64,000 nucleotides of DNA. It comes from Arthrobacter sp. EM1. GTDB taxonomy: Bacteria; Actinomycetota; Actinomycetes; Actinomycetales; Micrococcaceae. The position numbers and the translations under genes are program-made. Positions 9,210 to 17,420 of this stretch are shown one piece after another. The stretch is from the NCBI RefSeq assembly GCF_029964055.1, contig NZ_CP124836.1, positions 930,001 through 994,000 on the forward strand, read 5' to 3'. How positions within the stretch are numbered: position 1 is the stretch's first letter; each line of letters opens with the position of its first letter. The notes under the pieces were generated by a model. It was not told where the DNA came from. It was given only the letters and a program-made list of their open reading frames with translations, and made no database searches.

Positions 9210-9265
9210 GTTCAGTGATGTGCGTTCAGTGATGCCCGTTCGGTGGCGCCGGCTCGGTGGCGCCC
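9210..9265. repeat. Four imperfect 14-bp tandem repeats
   Basis: Units start at 9210, 9224, 9238 and 9252. The first two read GTTCAGTGATG plus three bases; the last two read G(T/C)TCGGTGGCGCC plus one base. The array fills the space between the convergent trxC and small membrane protein genes. No role is apparent. Confidence 0.7.
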
Positions 9266-9267
9266 CT

Positions 9268-9468
9268 TCAACGGCGCCGGCCGCGGGCTCCCAAGCCACC
9301 CAGGAGGGGCGAGCCCATGCCCAGGAGGAAGCCGACGTCGTACCAGTTACCGGCGCGAGCCGTGTTGTAGAAGGGGAATTCGCTCCACTGCCCAAAGACA
9401 TGGACGATCAGCACTACCCATGCCGTGACCCCGTTCCAAATACCCCATAGCAGGTCCTGCCACCACAT
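9268..9468 (-). CDS. Small Trp-rich membrane protein, function unknown
   Basis: A 66-residue protein beginning MWWQDLLWGIWNGVTAWVVL. One or two hydrophobic segments (about residues 5-27 and 43-58) flank an aromatic, polar middle (GQWSEFPFYNTARAGNWYD), and the tail is basic (GARGRRR). The AGTAAAC upstream has weak Shine-Dalgarno character. The pattern is that of a small conserved actinobacterial membrane protein; I cannot name a family. It lies on the minus strand downstream of the aminotransferase, about 150 bp away. Confidence 0.6.
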   Translation of the reverse strand: MWWQDLLWGIWNGVTAWVVLIVHVFGQWSEFPFYNTARAGNWYDVGFLLGMGSPLLGGLGARGRRR

Positions 9469-9612
9469 GTTTACTCCTTGACCGAACCGTCATCCGGGAC
9501 CGCACGTCCCGGGACCGGCGCGAAATGCCCGCGTTGCGTTCAGGCTAGGCGCTGCGGCACAGCCGCGGTAGGGCACAGCGACCCTACAACCTACGGTGCC
9601 GGCAACCGAATG

Positions 9613-10779
9613 TCAGCTGGCCCGGGTCGGGAGCCGGTTGAGGCCTTCCACCAGCTCGGCCTGGCTGCTGCAAAGCGCAATCCGGATCCAACCCTCGCCG
9701 ATCGAACCGAACGCGGTGCCGGGGGCGAAGGCCACACCGGAATCGGCCAGGAAGCTCCGGACCCAGCCCCGGACATCGCCACCACTGACATGGGACACAT
9801 CGGCCCAAAGGTAGAACGCGCCTTGCGCCGTGAGGAACGGAATGCCCTTGGACTCCAACACCGTGCCGGCAGCATCCCGGTTGGCCCGGTAGTGCGCACG
9901 GGCGTGGCTTACGTACTCCTGCGGGCCGGTGAGCGCCGCCAGGGCGGCGTACTGCGAGGGAGCGGCCACGCAGGAAACAATCGCCTCCATCACGTTGTTC
10001 ATTTTCTGTTCCAGGCCCGGCGGGCAGATCAACGCTCCTATCCGGAGCCCGGTCAGGCCATAGGTCTTGGAGAGCGTGAGCGAAGTGAACACGCGGGCTT
10101 GCCCGGGGACGTCGCTGTCGAACCGGGCCGGGCTTACATGCGGGACGTCATACGTGAAGGCTTCGTAGCATTCGTCGGAGATGATCCAGAGATCATGCCG
10201 GACGGCCAAGGCCACCAGGTCCCGGGTGAGTTCTTCGCCCAGGACGGCGCCCAGCGGGTTGGAGGGTGAATTGAGGATCAGCACCTTGGTCCGCGGTGTA
10301 ATAAGCTCCTCGATGTCCGCGATCCGGGGCTGGAAGTCGTGGCCGGGATACAGCGGGTAATGCACCGGGACGGCGTGCAGCAGGCTGGCCGTCATCGCGA
10401 AGGTTGGGTAGCCGGGATTGGGGATCAGGATTTCATCGCCCGGCGAGAGCAGCAGGCTCATCGCGAAGTGCAGGCCTTGCTGGGCGCCGTCGACGACGTA
10501 AACGCGGTCCGGCCCGAGCGGTGTCGCGTTGTGCTCCCGGAACCGGGCAGCGAACGCCTCACGCAGGGCCGGGATGCCGGCGTTGGGCGTGTAGTTGGTT
10601 TCGTCGCGGTCCAGGCAGGCCATCCCGGCCTCAAGGATATGGCGGGGGACGGCAAAACCAGGTTCGCCGATGCTCAGCACAATGGCGCCGGGAGTCGCCC
10701 AGGCGGCTTCGGTGATTTCGCGGATCTGGTTAATGGGGACGTCGCGGACGTGGGCGGCTAGCTCGGGCATGTCTGCCAT
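9613..10779 (-). CDS. PLP-dependent class I/II aminotransferase
   Basis: A 388-residue fold-type I aminotransferase. ISIGEPGF-like LSIGEPGFAVP, YTPNAGIPALREA, NPGYPTF, NSPSNPLG, ISDECYEAFTYD and the Schiff-base region SKTYGLTGLRIG (catalytic Lys) are all present. Such enzymes transfer amino groups between amino acids and 2-oxo acids; the substrate (aspartate, aromatic or other) cannot be read from sequence alone. The start at 10779 (MADMPELAAH) or 10770 (MPELAAH) is chosen because the long upstream extension lies over truB and has no conserved motif. It is divergent from truB with 58 bp between. Confidence 0.88.
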   Translation of the reverse strand: MADMPELAAHVRDVPINQIREITEAAWATPGAIVLSIGEPGFAVPRHILEAGMACLDRDETNYTPNAGIPALREAFAARFREHNATPLGPDRVYVVDGAQQGLHFAMSLLLSPGDEILIPNPGYPTFAMTASLLHAVPVHYPLYPGHDFQPRIADIEELITPRTKVLILNSPSNPLGAVLGEELTRDLVALAVRHDLWIISDECYEAFTYDVPHVSPARFDSDVPGQARVFTSLTLSKTYGLTGLRIGALICPPGLEQKMNNVMEAIVSCVAAPSQYAALAALTGPQEYVSHARAHYRANRDAAGTVLESKGIPFLTAQGAFYLWADVSHVSGGDVRGWVRSFLADSGVAFAPGTAFGSIGEGWIRIALCSSQAELVEGLNRLPTRAS

Positions 10780-10837
10780 CCTAGCCGCCGCAGCTTCCTG
10801 CGCCGGTGGCAGCGCCAGCGCAGATATACTGGGAAGC

Positions 10838-11815
10838 GTGCTTTCTGGACTGGTAATAGTGGACAAACCGCAAGGCTGGACCAGCCACGATGTGGTTGGC
10901 CGGATGCGGCGGCTCGCCGGTACCCGAAAGGTGGGCCACGCCGGGACCCTGGATCCCATGGCCACGGGTGTCCTGGTGGTCGGCATCAACAAGGCGACCC
11001 GGCTGCTCACGTACATCGTGGGCACGTCGAAGACCTATACGGCGACCATCCGCCTCGGTGAATCCACCCTCACCGATGACGCCGAGGGCGAAGTGACGGC
11101 CACCCGCAGTGCCGCCGCGGTGACCGAGGAAGCAGTACGGGCCGGCATCGCCGCATTAACCGGTGAGATCAATCAGGTTCCCAGCAGCGTCAGCGCCATC
11201 AAAGTCAACGGCGAGCGTGCGTATGCACGGGTCCGCTCCGGCGAAGAGGTCAACCTGGCCGCCCGGCCGGTCACCATCCACCGCTTCGAGGTCCACGGGA
11301 TCCGTCGGGTTCGCACGGGGGAGTCAGCGGTGGAGTCAGACGGCGAGGCGCTGGACGTTGACGTGACTGTGGAATGCTCATCAGGCACTTATATCCGGGC
11401 GCTGGCCCGTGACCTTGGGGAGGCTCTTAAGGTCGGCGGGCACCTGACGGCGCTGCGCCGGACCCAGGTGGGCCCCTACACGCTGGACCAGGCACGCACC
11501 CTCGAACAGCTTGCCGAGCAGTTGGACGTGCTCGAAATGTCCCAGGCCGCGCGGGCCCTGATGCCCAACCGAGAGCTCAGCGACGAGGAAACCACCGAGC
11601 TATCCTTCGGTCGCCGCATCGCCTCAGGTGTGAAGGCCGGCACGTCCGAGGCGGCCACACCGGAGAACCCTGCCGCGGCGTTCGGCCCGGACGGCACTCT
11701 CGTGGCCCTGCTGGCGGACAAGGGAAGCTACGCCAAGCCGGTGCTGGTCTTTGCACCGGACAATGAAAAGCATCCGCCGAAGCAGCCTTCGCCGGTCCAG
11801 CAGGACGGGCAATAG
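10838..11815 (+). CDS. truB: tRNA pseudouridine-55 synthase TruB
   Basis: A 325-residue enzyme converting U55 of the tRNA T-loop to pseudouridine. DKPQGWTSHDVV at the N-terminus and GHAGTLDPMATGVLVV (catalytic Asp) are diagnostic. The middle carries YTATIRLGESTLTDDAEG and the later part CSSGTYIRALARDLG. The GTG start at 10838 (VLSGLVIVDKP) follows GGGAAG. The stop overlaps the start of the next small membrane gene (TAGTG), implying co-transcription. Confidence 0.95.
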   Translation: MLSGLVIVDKPQGWTSHDVVGRMRRLAGTRKVGHAGTLDPMATGVLVVGINKATRLLTYIVGTSKTYTATIRLGESTLTDDAEGEVTATRSAAAVTEEAVRAGIAALTGEINQVPSSVSAIKVNGERAYARVRSGEEVNLAARPVTIHRFEVHGIRRVRTGESAVESDGEALDVDVTVECSSGTYIRALARDLGEALKVGGHLTALRRTQVGPYTLDQARTLEQLAEQLDVLEMSQAARALMPNRELSDEETTELSFGRRIASGVKAGTSEAATPENPAAAFGPDGTLVALLADKGSYAKPVLVFAPDNEKHPPKQPSPVQQDGQ

Positions 11816-12168
11816 TGGACGCGTTTTTCTACATCATTTTGGTGGTTGGGCTGGTCTCCAGCGTCATCTGCCTGATCGCCGGCATCCTCAAAAAGGCGCC
11901 GAACGATACGACGATCCTCTCGGTGGCCGCCGTCGAACTGTCCTTGGTGGTCTATCTGGTCGGGTCGATAATCCGGGTCGCGGGCGGGGAACAGATCGCG
12001 GGGGAGCCCTGGGAATTTTGGGGCTATTTGTTGACAGCGCTCTTGCTGCCGGTCGGCGCCGTCTACTGGGCCATCCTGGAACGGACCCGCTGGAGCAACT
12101 TTGTGCTGGCCGCCGTCGGAGTCACGGCCCTGGTGATGGCGGCCCGTATGAATCAGATTTGGTACTGA
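11815..12168 (+). CDS. Small four-helix membrane protein, function unknown
   Basis: A 117-residue hydrophobic protein with four likely membrane segments at about residues 4-24, 36-55, 72-92 and 98-113. A KKAPND loop follows helix 1, and the protein ends RMNQIWY. It is coupled to truB through the TAGTG overlap and followed two bases later by another membrane protein. The paired arrangement suggests the two form or serve one membrane assembly, but no family is recognised. Confidence 0.7.
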   Translation: MDAFFYIILVVGLVSSVICLIAGILKKAPNDTTILSVAAVELSLVVYLVGSIIRVAGGEQIAGEPWEFWGYLLTALLLPVGAVYWAILERTRWSNFVLAAVGVTALVMAARMNQIWY

Positions 12169-12169
12169 C

Positions 12170-12664
12170 GTGGAAGAGGCAAATAACGTGACGGCGAAAC
12201 GATCGCAGCAGGACATCGGAACGACGCCGGACCCCTCGGCGTCCGGCAGCGCACGGGATACCCGCAATACCGGGCCCGGCCGGCTGCTGATCGCTGTCTA
12301 CGCGGTGTTTGCCATTTCGGCGACGGCCCGGGCGGGATACCAGATCCTCACCAAGTTTTCCGAAGCTCCGCTGGCCTACCTGCTGTCCGCATTCGCCGCA
12401 GTCGTTTATCTCGTAGCAACCGTGTCACTCGCAAAAGCCGGCCGCACCTGGTTCAAGGTTTCCGTGGCGGCGGTGCTCGTGGAACTGTTGGGTGTGATTG
12501 TGGTCGGGGCCCTCAGCGTGTTCGACTCGGTCAATTTCCCGCATGAGACCGTCTGGTCGCTGTTTGGCCGCGGCTATGCGTTTATCCCGTTGTTGTTGCC
12601 GATCCTTGGCCTGATCTGGCTGTACCGCCGCCGTCCGGCGCCGAAGCCGGCCCGAGCGTCCTAG
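12170..12664 (+). CDS. Membrane protein, function unknown
   Basis: A 164-residue protein with a polar N-terminus of about 35 residues and four likely membrane helices (about 36-56, 64-85, 88-112, 126-148), ending with an RRRPAPKPARAS tail. A GTG at 12188 (VTAKRSQ) is an alternative start. The segment FSEAPLAYLLSAFAAVVYLVATV resembles membrane proteins that follow truB-linked genes in Arthrobacter relatives, from memory only. Its stop overlaps the stop of the convergent NUDIX gene by four bases. Confidence 0.7.
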   Translation: MEEANNVTAKRSQQDIGTTPDPSASGSARDTRNTGPGRLLIAVYAVFAISATARAGYQILTKFSEAPLAYLLSAFAAVVYLVATVSLAKAGRTWFKVSVAAVLVELLGVIVVGALSVFDSVNFPHETVWSLFGRGYAFIPLLLPILGLIWLYRRRPAPKPARAS

Positions 12665-13245
12665 CTGGGCATTCCGGGGCCGGGGTCCTGGCCCACCAGC
12701 CGGCTGCACAGGGCCGGCCACGCGGCGCCGAAGCCAGGATGCAATTCCTTCTCGCCGACGCGCTCGAGCGGCACCCACTGCAGCTCCAGGCTTTCGGGAT
12801 CACTAATCACCGGTTCGAACGCTTCCACAACTTCGACGGCGACTGTCGTGTAGCTCCAATAGCCGACGTCGAACACCGAAGTGAACAGCACCCGCACGTT
12901 TTGCGGCGGAACGGCGGCTTCCTCTTGGGCCTCCCGCAGTGCGCCTTGGACTGCTTCTTCGCCCTGGTGCAAGGCCCCGCCGGGGAGGCCCCAGGTGCCG
13001 CCCTTGTCGCTCCACAAAGCGCGGTGCTGGAGCAGGACGCCCTTGCCGGGGTCGTGGACCAGCAGCCCGGCCGAGCCAAATAGCCCCCAGAACCGTCCGC
13101 TGTCGCCTTCAACCCACGCGTCACCCGGATCGCGGGGCCCGAGGGGCCGACGCAGGTCGAAGGGGAGCTCAGTGGAGTGTGCTTCGCCGGGCCGCCCGGT
13201 TTGGGGGCTGGCCGGGCTCGATGTCGAGGCGACAGGGCTGTCCAT
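12661..13245 (-). CDS. NUDIX hydrolase
   Basis: A 194-residue NUDIX-fold protein that would hydrolyse nucleoside diphosphate-linked compounds. The NUDIX box reads GALHQGEEAVQGALREAQEE followed by AAV, preceded by WGLPG. The usual Gly near the end of the box is Ala here, while the metal-binding REx2EE residues are kept. An aromatic strand region (DVGYWSYTTVAVEVVEAFEP) follows. The start MDSPVASTS is chosen because the frame further upstream only reads through non-coding 39-bp repeats. Substrate unknown. Confidence 0.85.
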   Translation of the reverse strand: MDSPVASTSSPASPQTGRPGEAHSTELPFDLRRPLGPRDPGDAWVEGDSGRFWGLFGSAGLLVHDPGKGVLLQHRALWSDKGGTWGLPGGALHQGEEAVQGALREAQEEAAVPPQNVRVLFTSVFDVGYWSYTTVAVEVVEAFEPVISDPESLELQWVPLERVGEKELHPGFGAAWPALCSRLVGQDPGPGMPS

Positions 13246-13782
13246 GCCCTCAGTTTCCCACGGACCGTGCCCGTACCCGCCGAAGTGTGACCCCGCGGGA
13301 AGACAGATCAGGCAGGCTGCACGCCGGGGGGCACGGCGGGATGACAGATCAGACGGGCTGCACGCCGGGGTACGGCGGGAAGACAGATCAGACGGGCTGC
13401 ACGCCGGGGTACGGCGGGATCCATCGGTCAGCAGCGGTCGGTTTCCAATCTTCGTCGCGACAGCTTGCCGTTGACGGCCAAACGGCACCAGTGAACGGGC
13501 CGCCCAACCCTCTGAAGCAACCAGACGCCGGGCCTGTTGCCTCCCACGAGGGTTCGCCGACGGAAACTCCGGGGCCCAACACTTCAGTTATCCACATAGG
13601 GGGAACAACGAGCGCCACCAGAGCTGGAATCGGGAATCATTGGAGGTAGGCCCCCGGGCGGCCGGAGCAGCGGATCGCTCACTGGGACCTGGTGACTACA
13701 GCTTCTCCACACTCGAATTTTCTTTAGGAGATCCAAAAAAGTCGCGGCCCAGAATGTCACAGCATCGAGGAAGAATTTGGCT
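13246..13782. other. 537-bp intergenic region with repeats, no gene seen
   Basis: This stretch separates the divergent NUDIX and HNH genes. Its only clear structure is the 39-bp repeat array. The remainder up to 13782 shows no good promoter pair, no SOS box and no coding frame with convincing codon use. Confidence 0.4.
13302..13420. repeat. Three 39-41-bp tandem repeats
   Basis: Units begin at 13302, 13343 and 13382. Each opens GACAGATCAG, runs through GGCTGCACGCCGGGG and ends CGGCGGGA. The last two units are nearly identical and 39 bp long; the first is 41 bp and more diverged, as expected of growth from one end. Confidence 0.8.
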
Positions 13783-15549
13783 ATGAAAGCCAGTGAAGAT
13801 TTCATTCCGCTACAGGCCACACGGCCTGGCTCCGGAATACTCCTGGGAATTCCCCGGCTGCCGGCTGGACCACACGCAGCCGATGACGTGGACTGTGCTC
13901 TGGATGGGGCGCTTGCACTGCTGCGTTCTTCAAACGGGACGGCACTGTCTGTTGCAGCGATGTTCGGAGTGACAGAAGCCTCGGACTTTGCCGGTCGGGT
14001 CGAGGAATTATCCCGCATGGTCGACTATCTGCAACTTGTGGCCGCAGCGGCGGTTGACCGGACCCGAAACCAGGCGGCGGCAGCCAGCAACGCGGCTGCG
14101 AAGTTTGGTTCCGGTGCCCCTGCCAGCTGGTTGACCGGCTGGCACGCCGACGCGACTACGACCACGACCACGACCACGACCACGACTGTGACGGTGCCGG
14201 CGGCCAGGGTCGCCGGGCCCGATTCCGGTTGGAACGTGCAGCTTGGCGCGGGCCGTGAACAGGGCTGCGTCGATGACGGGTACCGGAACACCACCGAGTT
14301 CCTGCGGGCCAGGCTTCGGATCACCGCGGCGGAGGCGCGGCGCCGGCTTGCCCTGGCATCGGATGTTCTGCCGCGTACCGGCTTGTCAGGGCAGCCCCTG
14401 CCCGCCGCGTGGGAGGAACTCGCGGCTGTCCTCACAGCCGGGGACATCGCCTCGCGGGCGGCGACCCTGGTTAGCCTGTCCCTCCACCGGGTCGGGCACG
14501 TGGCCGCGCCCGGTGACGTTGTCCGGATGGAGCATGCCCTGACCCGCACGGCTGTGGAGAACGACCAGGATTTCCTGACCCGGATCGCGAAGCGCTGGAC
14601 GGACGCCCTGGACCAGGACGGTGCCGAACCCAGCGAGCAGGAACTGCGCCAGCGCCAAGGCGCGTTCATCCGCCGGTCCCACCGTGGACTGCAGCACCTG
14701 GAAATCTTCGCCACCGCCGACCAATTCGAGCACCTGCTCACGGTCATGAACACAGCCACCAACCCACGGACATGCTCTGCCACCAACCGCACCGACCCCA
14801 CCGCCGGCACGGCCGAAAGTGCCGGTCCCGACGCCCGGGCCGACGCCCGGGCCGACGCCGGCGCCAATGCCGGCGCCAATGCCGACGCCCGCGGTGCCGT
14901 GGACCACCCGGCTGCTGGGGAGGCGGCCGCTGCCGGGCGGCTGGATCAGCGCACCCGTCCGCAACGGCTGCTCGATGGCCTGGTCGGCGCCTGTAAGGTG
15001 GCCCTCGCGGCCGGAGAACTGCCCGCTTCCGGTGGACTGCGCCCGCAGGTTATGGTCACCATCGACTACCGGGACCTCCTCGAACGGCTCGGCGGCGCCA
15101 ACCCGCAGTCACACGGGCCGGGATCCGGCGCGGGAACCCTGATGTTCACCGGCCCGGTCACGGCCGAGACCGCGCGCAAGATCGCCTGCGATGGCGACAT
15201 CACTCCAATCGTGCTCGGCGGCAACGGCCGCATCCTGGACATCGGCCGGGCGTCACGGGTCTTCCCGCCCCACATCCGCAAAGCCCTCACCGCACGGGAC
15301 CAGGGCTGCGCGTTCCCCCAGTGCACCATCCCCGCGCCGTGGTGCGAGGCCCACCACATCGAGTACTGGTCCCGCGGCGGAACGACCGGAACGGAGCAAG
15401 GCGCTTTGCTCTGCTCACACCACCACCACGTCATCCACAAGGAAGAATGGACCATTCAGGTCCGCGCCGGCATCCCGTGGTTCATCCCCCCGGCGCACCT
15501 GGACCCACGCCAGGTGCCACGACGGAACAGCTATTTTCGCCTTGAGTAA
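13783..15549 (+). CDS. DUF222/HNH (13E12-type) protein with poly-Thr tract
   Basis: A 588-residue member of the large actinobacterial DUF222-HNH family. A helical DUF222 region spans about 60-400 (RVEELSRMVDYLQLVAAAAVD..FLRARLRITAAEARRRL). The C-terminal HNH-like module is CAFPQC..CEAHHIEYWSRGGTT..ALLCSHHHHVIH. The usual Asn of the central motif is Gln here, so nuclease activity is uncertain. A run of about eleven Thr (near residue 125) comes from a hexanucleotide repeat, and an Ala/Asp/Arg repeat lies near residues 345-370. The ATG at 13783 follows CGAGGAAG. Family members are often SOS-linked, but no SOS box is visible. Confidence 0.85.
   Translation: MKASEDFIPLQATRPGSGILLGIPRLPAGPHAADDVDCALDGALALLRSSNGTALSVAAMFGVTEASDFAGRVEELSRMVDYLQLVAAAAVDRTRNQAAAASNAAAKFGSGAPASWLTGWHADATTTTTTTTTTTVTVPAARVAGPDSGWNVQLGAGREQGCVDDGYRNTTEFLRARLRITAAEARRRLALASDVLPRTGLSGQPLPAAWEELAAVLTAGDIASRAATLVSLSLHRVGHVAAPGDVVRMEHALTRTAVENDQDFLTRIAKRWTDALDQDGAEPSEQELRQRQGAFIRRSHRGLQHLEIFATADQFEHLLTVMNTATNPRTCSATNRTDPTAGTAESAGPDARADARADAGANAGANADARGAVDHPAAGEAAAAGRLDQRTRPQRLLDGLVGACKVALAAGELPASGGLRPQVMVTIDYRDLLERLGGANPQSHGPGSGAGTLMFTGPVTAETARKIACDGDITPIVLGGNGRILDIGRASRVFPPHIRKALTARDQGCAFPQCTIPAPWCEAHHIEYWSRGGTTGTEQGALLCSHHHHVIHKEEWTIQVRAGIPWFIPPAHLDPRQVPRRNSYFRLE
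14158..14184. repeat. ACGACC hexanucleotide repeat inside the HNH gene
   Basis: About four and a half copies of ACGACC encode alternating Thr codons. Slippage in six-base steps would change tract length without breaking frame. Confidence 0.8.
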
Positions 15550-15945
15550 ACCCAAGGGACAGTGCGCGCTCTGCGGGCAAATCAGGGATTATCTGAACTG
15601 CGCAAAGACCTGTGCCGGTTCGGGACGAATATCCGGGCCCTCGGTGAAGCCGAGGCCTTCACAAAAAGCACGCTTTCCGGAACGCCGGATCCACCAGGAT
15701 GTCCTGGACGGAGCAGATGGTCGCGGCGCCGGAGGCCGCGCTGGCCAGTCCCACCAGCACCAGCGCCAGAGCCAGCGCCAGCACCACGGAGTCGGGTTAC
15801 GGGCTTCCGGCAAGGACTGCGGACGCTGGCATCGGAACAGTGCCGCACGCAGCCGTCCCCCGGCCACGGGCGGGAGGTGCTAGCGTAGCGCCGATGCGTA
15901 ACAGGCGCCCGGGCCCTTGCGTTGGCCACGTCCAGGGGATAAACC
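15550..15945. other. 396-bp region after the HNH gene, mostly non-coding
   Basis: The region between the HNH and GNAT-fusion genes has several overlapping frames with no family match. The one worth noting is the 42-residue minus-strand frame listed separately. The composition is repeat-like around 15755-15790 (alternating CAGCGCCAG units). It may contain remnants of a lost gene. Confidence 0.35.
15659..15787 (-). CDS. Possible 42-residue secreted or membrane peptide
   Basis: A GTG-initiated frame encodes a strongly hydrophobic Val/Leu/Ala stretch (residues 1-20, VVLALALALVLVGL) followed by ASAASGAAT, which looks like a signal-peptidase site, then a short polar tail with two Cys, ending ACFL. 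No convincing ribosome-binding site precedes the start. It could be a genuine small secreted peptide or the remnant of a longer gene. Confidence 0.22.
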   Translation of the reverse strand: MVLALALALVLVGLASAASGAATICSVQDILVDPAFRKACFL

Positions 15946-17013
15946 ATGAACATATCCGTGAACATCCGAAAGTGCACGGCGGACGATCTTCCCGCCCTGT
16001 GCCTGCACGAGCCCCCGGGTGCAAAAATCGCCGAGGGCTTCCTGGTGCGCCAGACGGCGGGGGAGCTCCTCTATGCCACGGCGTGGACCGGGGGCACCCC
16101 GCACGGCGGGGCGGTGCTGGATTTCCGTGCCGGGCCAGTCCCCGAACTCAAGCATCTCTTTGTGTATCCCGGCAGCAGGGGAGCAGGGATCGGCAGTGCG
16201 CTGTGCCGCTGGCTGGAAGAGCAAGCCAGGCTGGCCGGACACAGTGCGATCGTCCTCGGCGTCGAACCTGGCAACACTGCGGGACGGAAGCTCTACAAAG
16301 GCCTTGGCTACCGGCCCACCGGTGCCACGGAAACATGCTCCTATGAATTTACCGACCCTGACGGCAACCGGAGCGTTGCCACGGAAACTGCTGCGCTCCA
16401 CCATAAACAGCTCGGACCGCCTTGGGCCATCGAGCCTCCCGCCGGCCGTGGACCAACCCCGCCGGCGCCCTCCCGCGTCCTCTTCTATGGAGTGACCGGC
16501 AGCGGGAAGTCGACCGCCGCCCGCGCCTACGCCCAGTCCAGGGGGTTGCCCGGGTTTTCGGCAGATGACGACACCGGCTGGCTGCCCGGCTGGCAGCAGC
16601 GCACCGTCGAGGAGCAGCGTGGTATCGCAGCCTCGCTTGCAGCCCAGGACCGCTGGGTGCTGGACAGCGCCTATGGTGCCTGGCGGGACGTTGTGCTGCC
16701 GCGCGCGGAGCTCATTGTCTGCCTCGACTATCCACGCTGGCTTTCGCTGGCCCGGCTGGTTCGCCGCACGCTGCGGCGGGCGTTGACCCGGGAGCCTGTC
16801 TGCAACGGCAATGAGGAAACTATTGCCCGGCTCTTCACCCAGGGCTCGATCCTCCGGTGGCATTTCCGGTCCTTCACTCGGAAGCGGCAGGTGATGCGGG
16901 GGCTGGAAGCGGACCCCCGGATGCCGGCTATAGTCATGTTCCGCCGTCCCCGGGAACTCGACGCTTGGCTGGCGCAGCTGACCGGGACCTCTGACCGGGC
17001 AGAAAGCCCCTGA
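15946..17013 (+). CDS. GNAT acetyltransferase fused to P-loop kinase-like domain
   Basis: A 355-residue two-domain protein. Residues 1 to about 140 form a GNAT fold: LKHLFVYPGSRGAGIGSALCRWLEEQA carries the acetyl-CoA loop, and NTAGRKLYKGLGY is the typical end. After a Pro-rich linker, residues about 178-345 hold a P-loop NTPase starting VLFYGVTGSGKST, with DDDTGW, WVLDSAYGAWRDVVLPRAELIVCLDYP and RTLRRAL. The latter resembles adenylate-kinase-like FlaR/topology-modulation proteins, which move a phosphate onto a small substrate. Neither substrate is known. Both domains are intact in one frame, so this is a true fusion. Confidence 0.8.
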   Translation: MNISVNIRKCTADDLPALCLHEPPGAKIAEGFLVRQTAGELLYATAWTGGTPHGGAVLDFRAGPVPELKHLFVYPGSRGAGIGSALCRWLEEQARLAGHSAIVLGVEPGNTAGRKLYKGLGYRPTGATETCSYEFTDPDGNRSVATETAALHHKQLGPPWAIEPPAGRGPTPPAPSRVLFYGVTGSGKSTAARAYAQSRGLPGFSADDDTGWLPGWQQRTVEEQRGIAASLAAQDRWVLDSAYGAWRDVVLPRAELIVCLDYPRWLSLARLVRRTLRRALTREPVCNGNEETIARLFTQGSILRWHFRSFTRKRQVMRGLEADPRMPAIVMFRRPRELDAWLAQLTGTSDRAESP

Positions 17014-17040
17014 ACAGACACCCGCGGCTACGCTGGAGGC

Positions 17041-17420
17041 ATGGCTGGACTCAAGGCTCCACAAGCGTTGCGGAAGGCAGAACGTAAGTCCCTCCTGAGG
17101 GCCGTGAAGGCATTCCATACCTTTGCCTGGTTCACGATCGAAGCCTGCATGGTATCCGTCCTGTACGCCGGTGTCCGCGGCCGCACGGACCGGCGGGCGG
17201 GCCTCGCCGCCGCAGTTCTGGCTGCCGAGACGCTGGTTTTCCGCGAACCGCTTCCACTGCCCGCTTACCGCAGTGGCCAAGGACCTGGGGGATGAGGCAG
17301 GCTCGGTCACCCGACATCTACCTGCCGGGAATGGTTCGCGAGGAACCTTCCGGTCATCCACGTTCCACTGATCCTCGCCGCCGTGCTGCTGCACTGGCGG
17401 AACTGCCGGACAGCCGGTAG
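17041..17420 (+). pseudogene. Decayed small membrane protein gene with three frameshifts
   Basis: The first frame encodes MAGLKAPQALRKAERKSLLR, then a membrane helix and a second Ala-rich helix (LAAAVLAAETLVF). Similarity to one continuous protein then moves to the +1 frame (ANRFHCPLTAVAKDLGDEAGSVT, 17237-17312), again to +1 (DIYLP, 17313-17327) and again (EWFARNLPVIHVPLIL, from 17329). Each step equals one extra base, and three steps restore the original frame. The intact reading CPLT..DLG..GSVTDIYLP..NLPVIHVP is a pattern I recall from actinobacterial integral membrane proteins. Assembly errors cannot be excluded. Confidence 0.7.

Noticed and set aside
10780..11025. N-terminal extension of the aminotransferase
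   Set aside because: It lies over the start of truB on the other strand and lacks conserved residues; the domain starts after the ATG at 10779.
13680..13782. SOS box before the DUF222/HNH gene
   Set aside because: I looked for CGAAC-N4-GTTCG because relatives are SOS-controlled; only a lone TCGAA is present.
15699..16346. 215-codon plus-strand frame overlapping the GNAT fusion
   Set aside because: It overlaps the clear GNAT gene out of frame and shows no family features before it.
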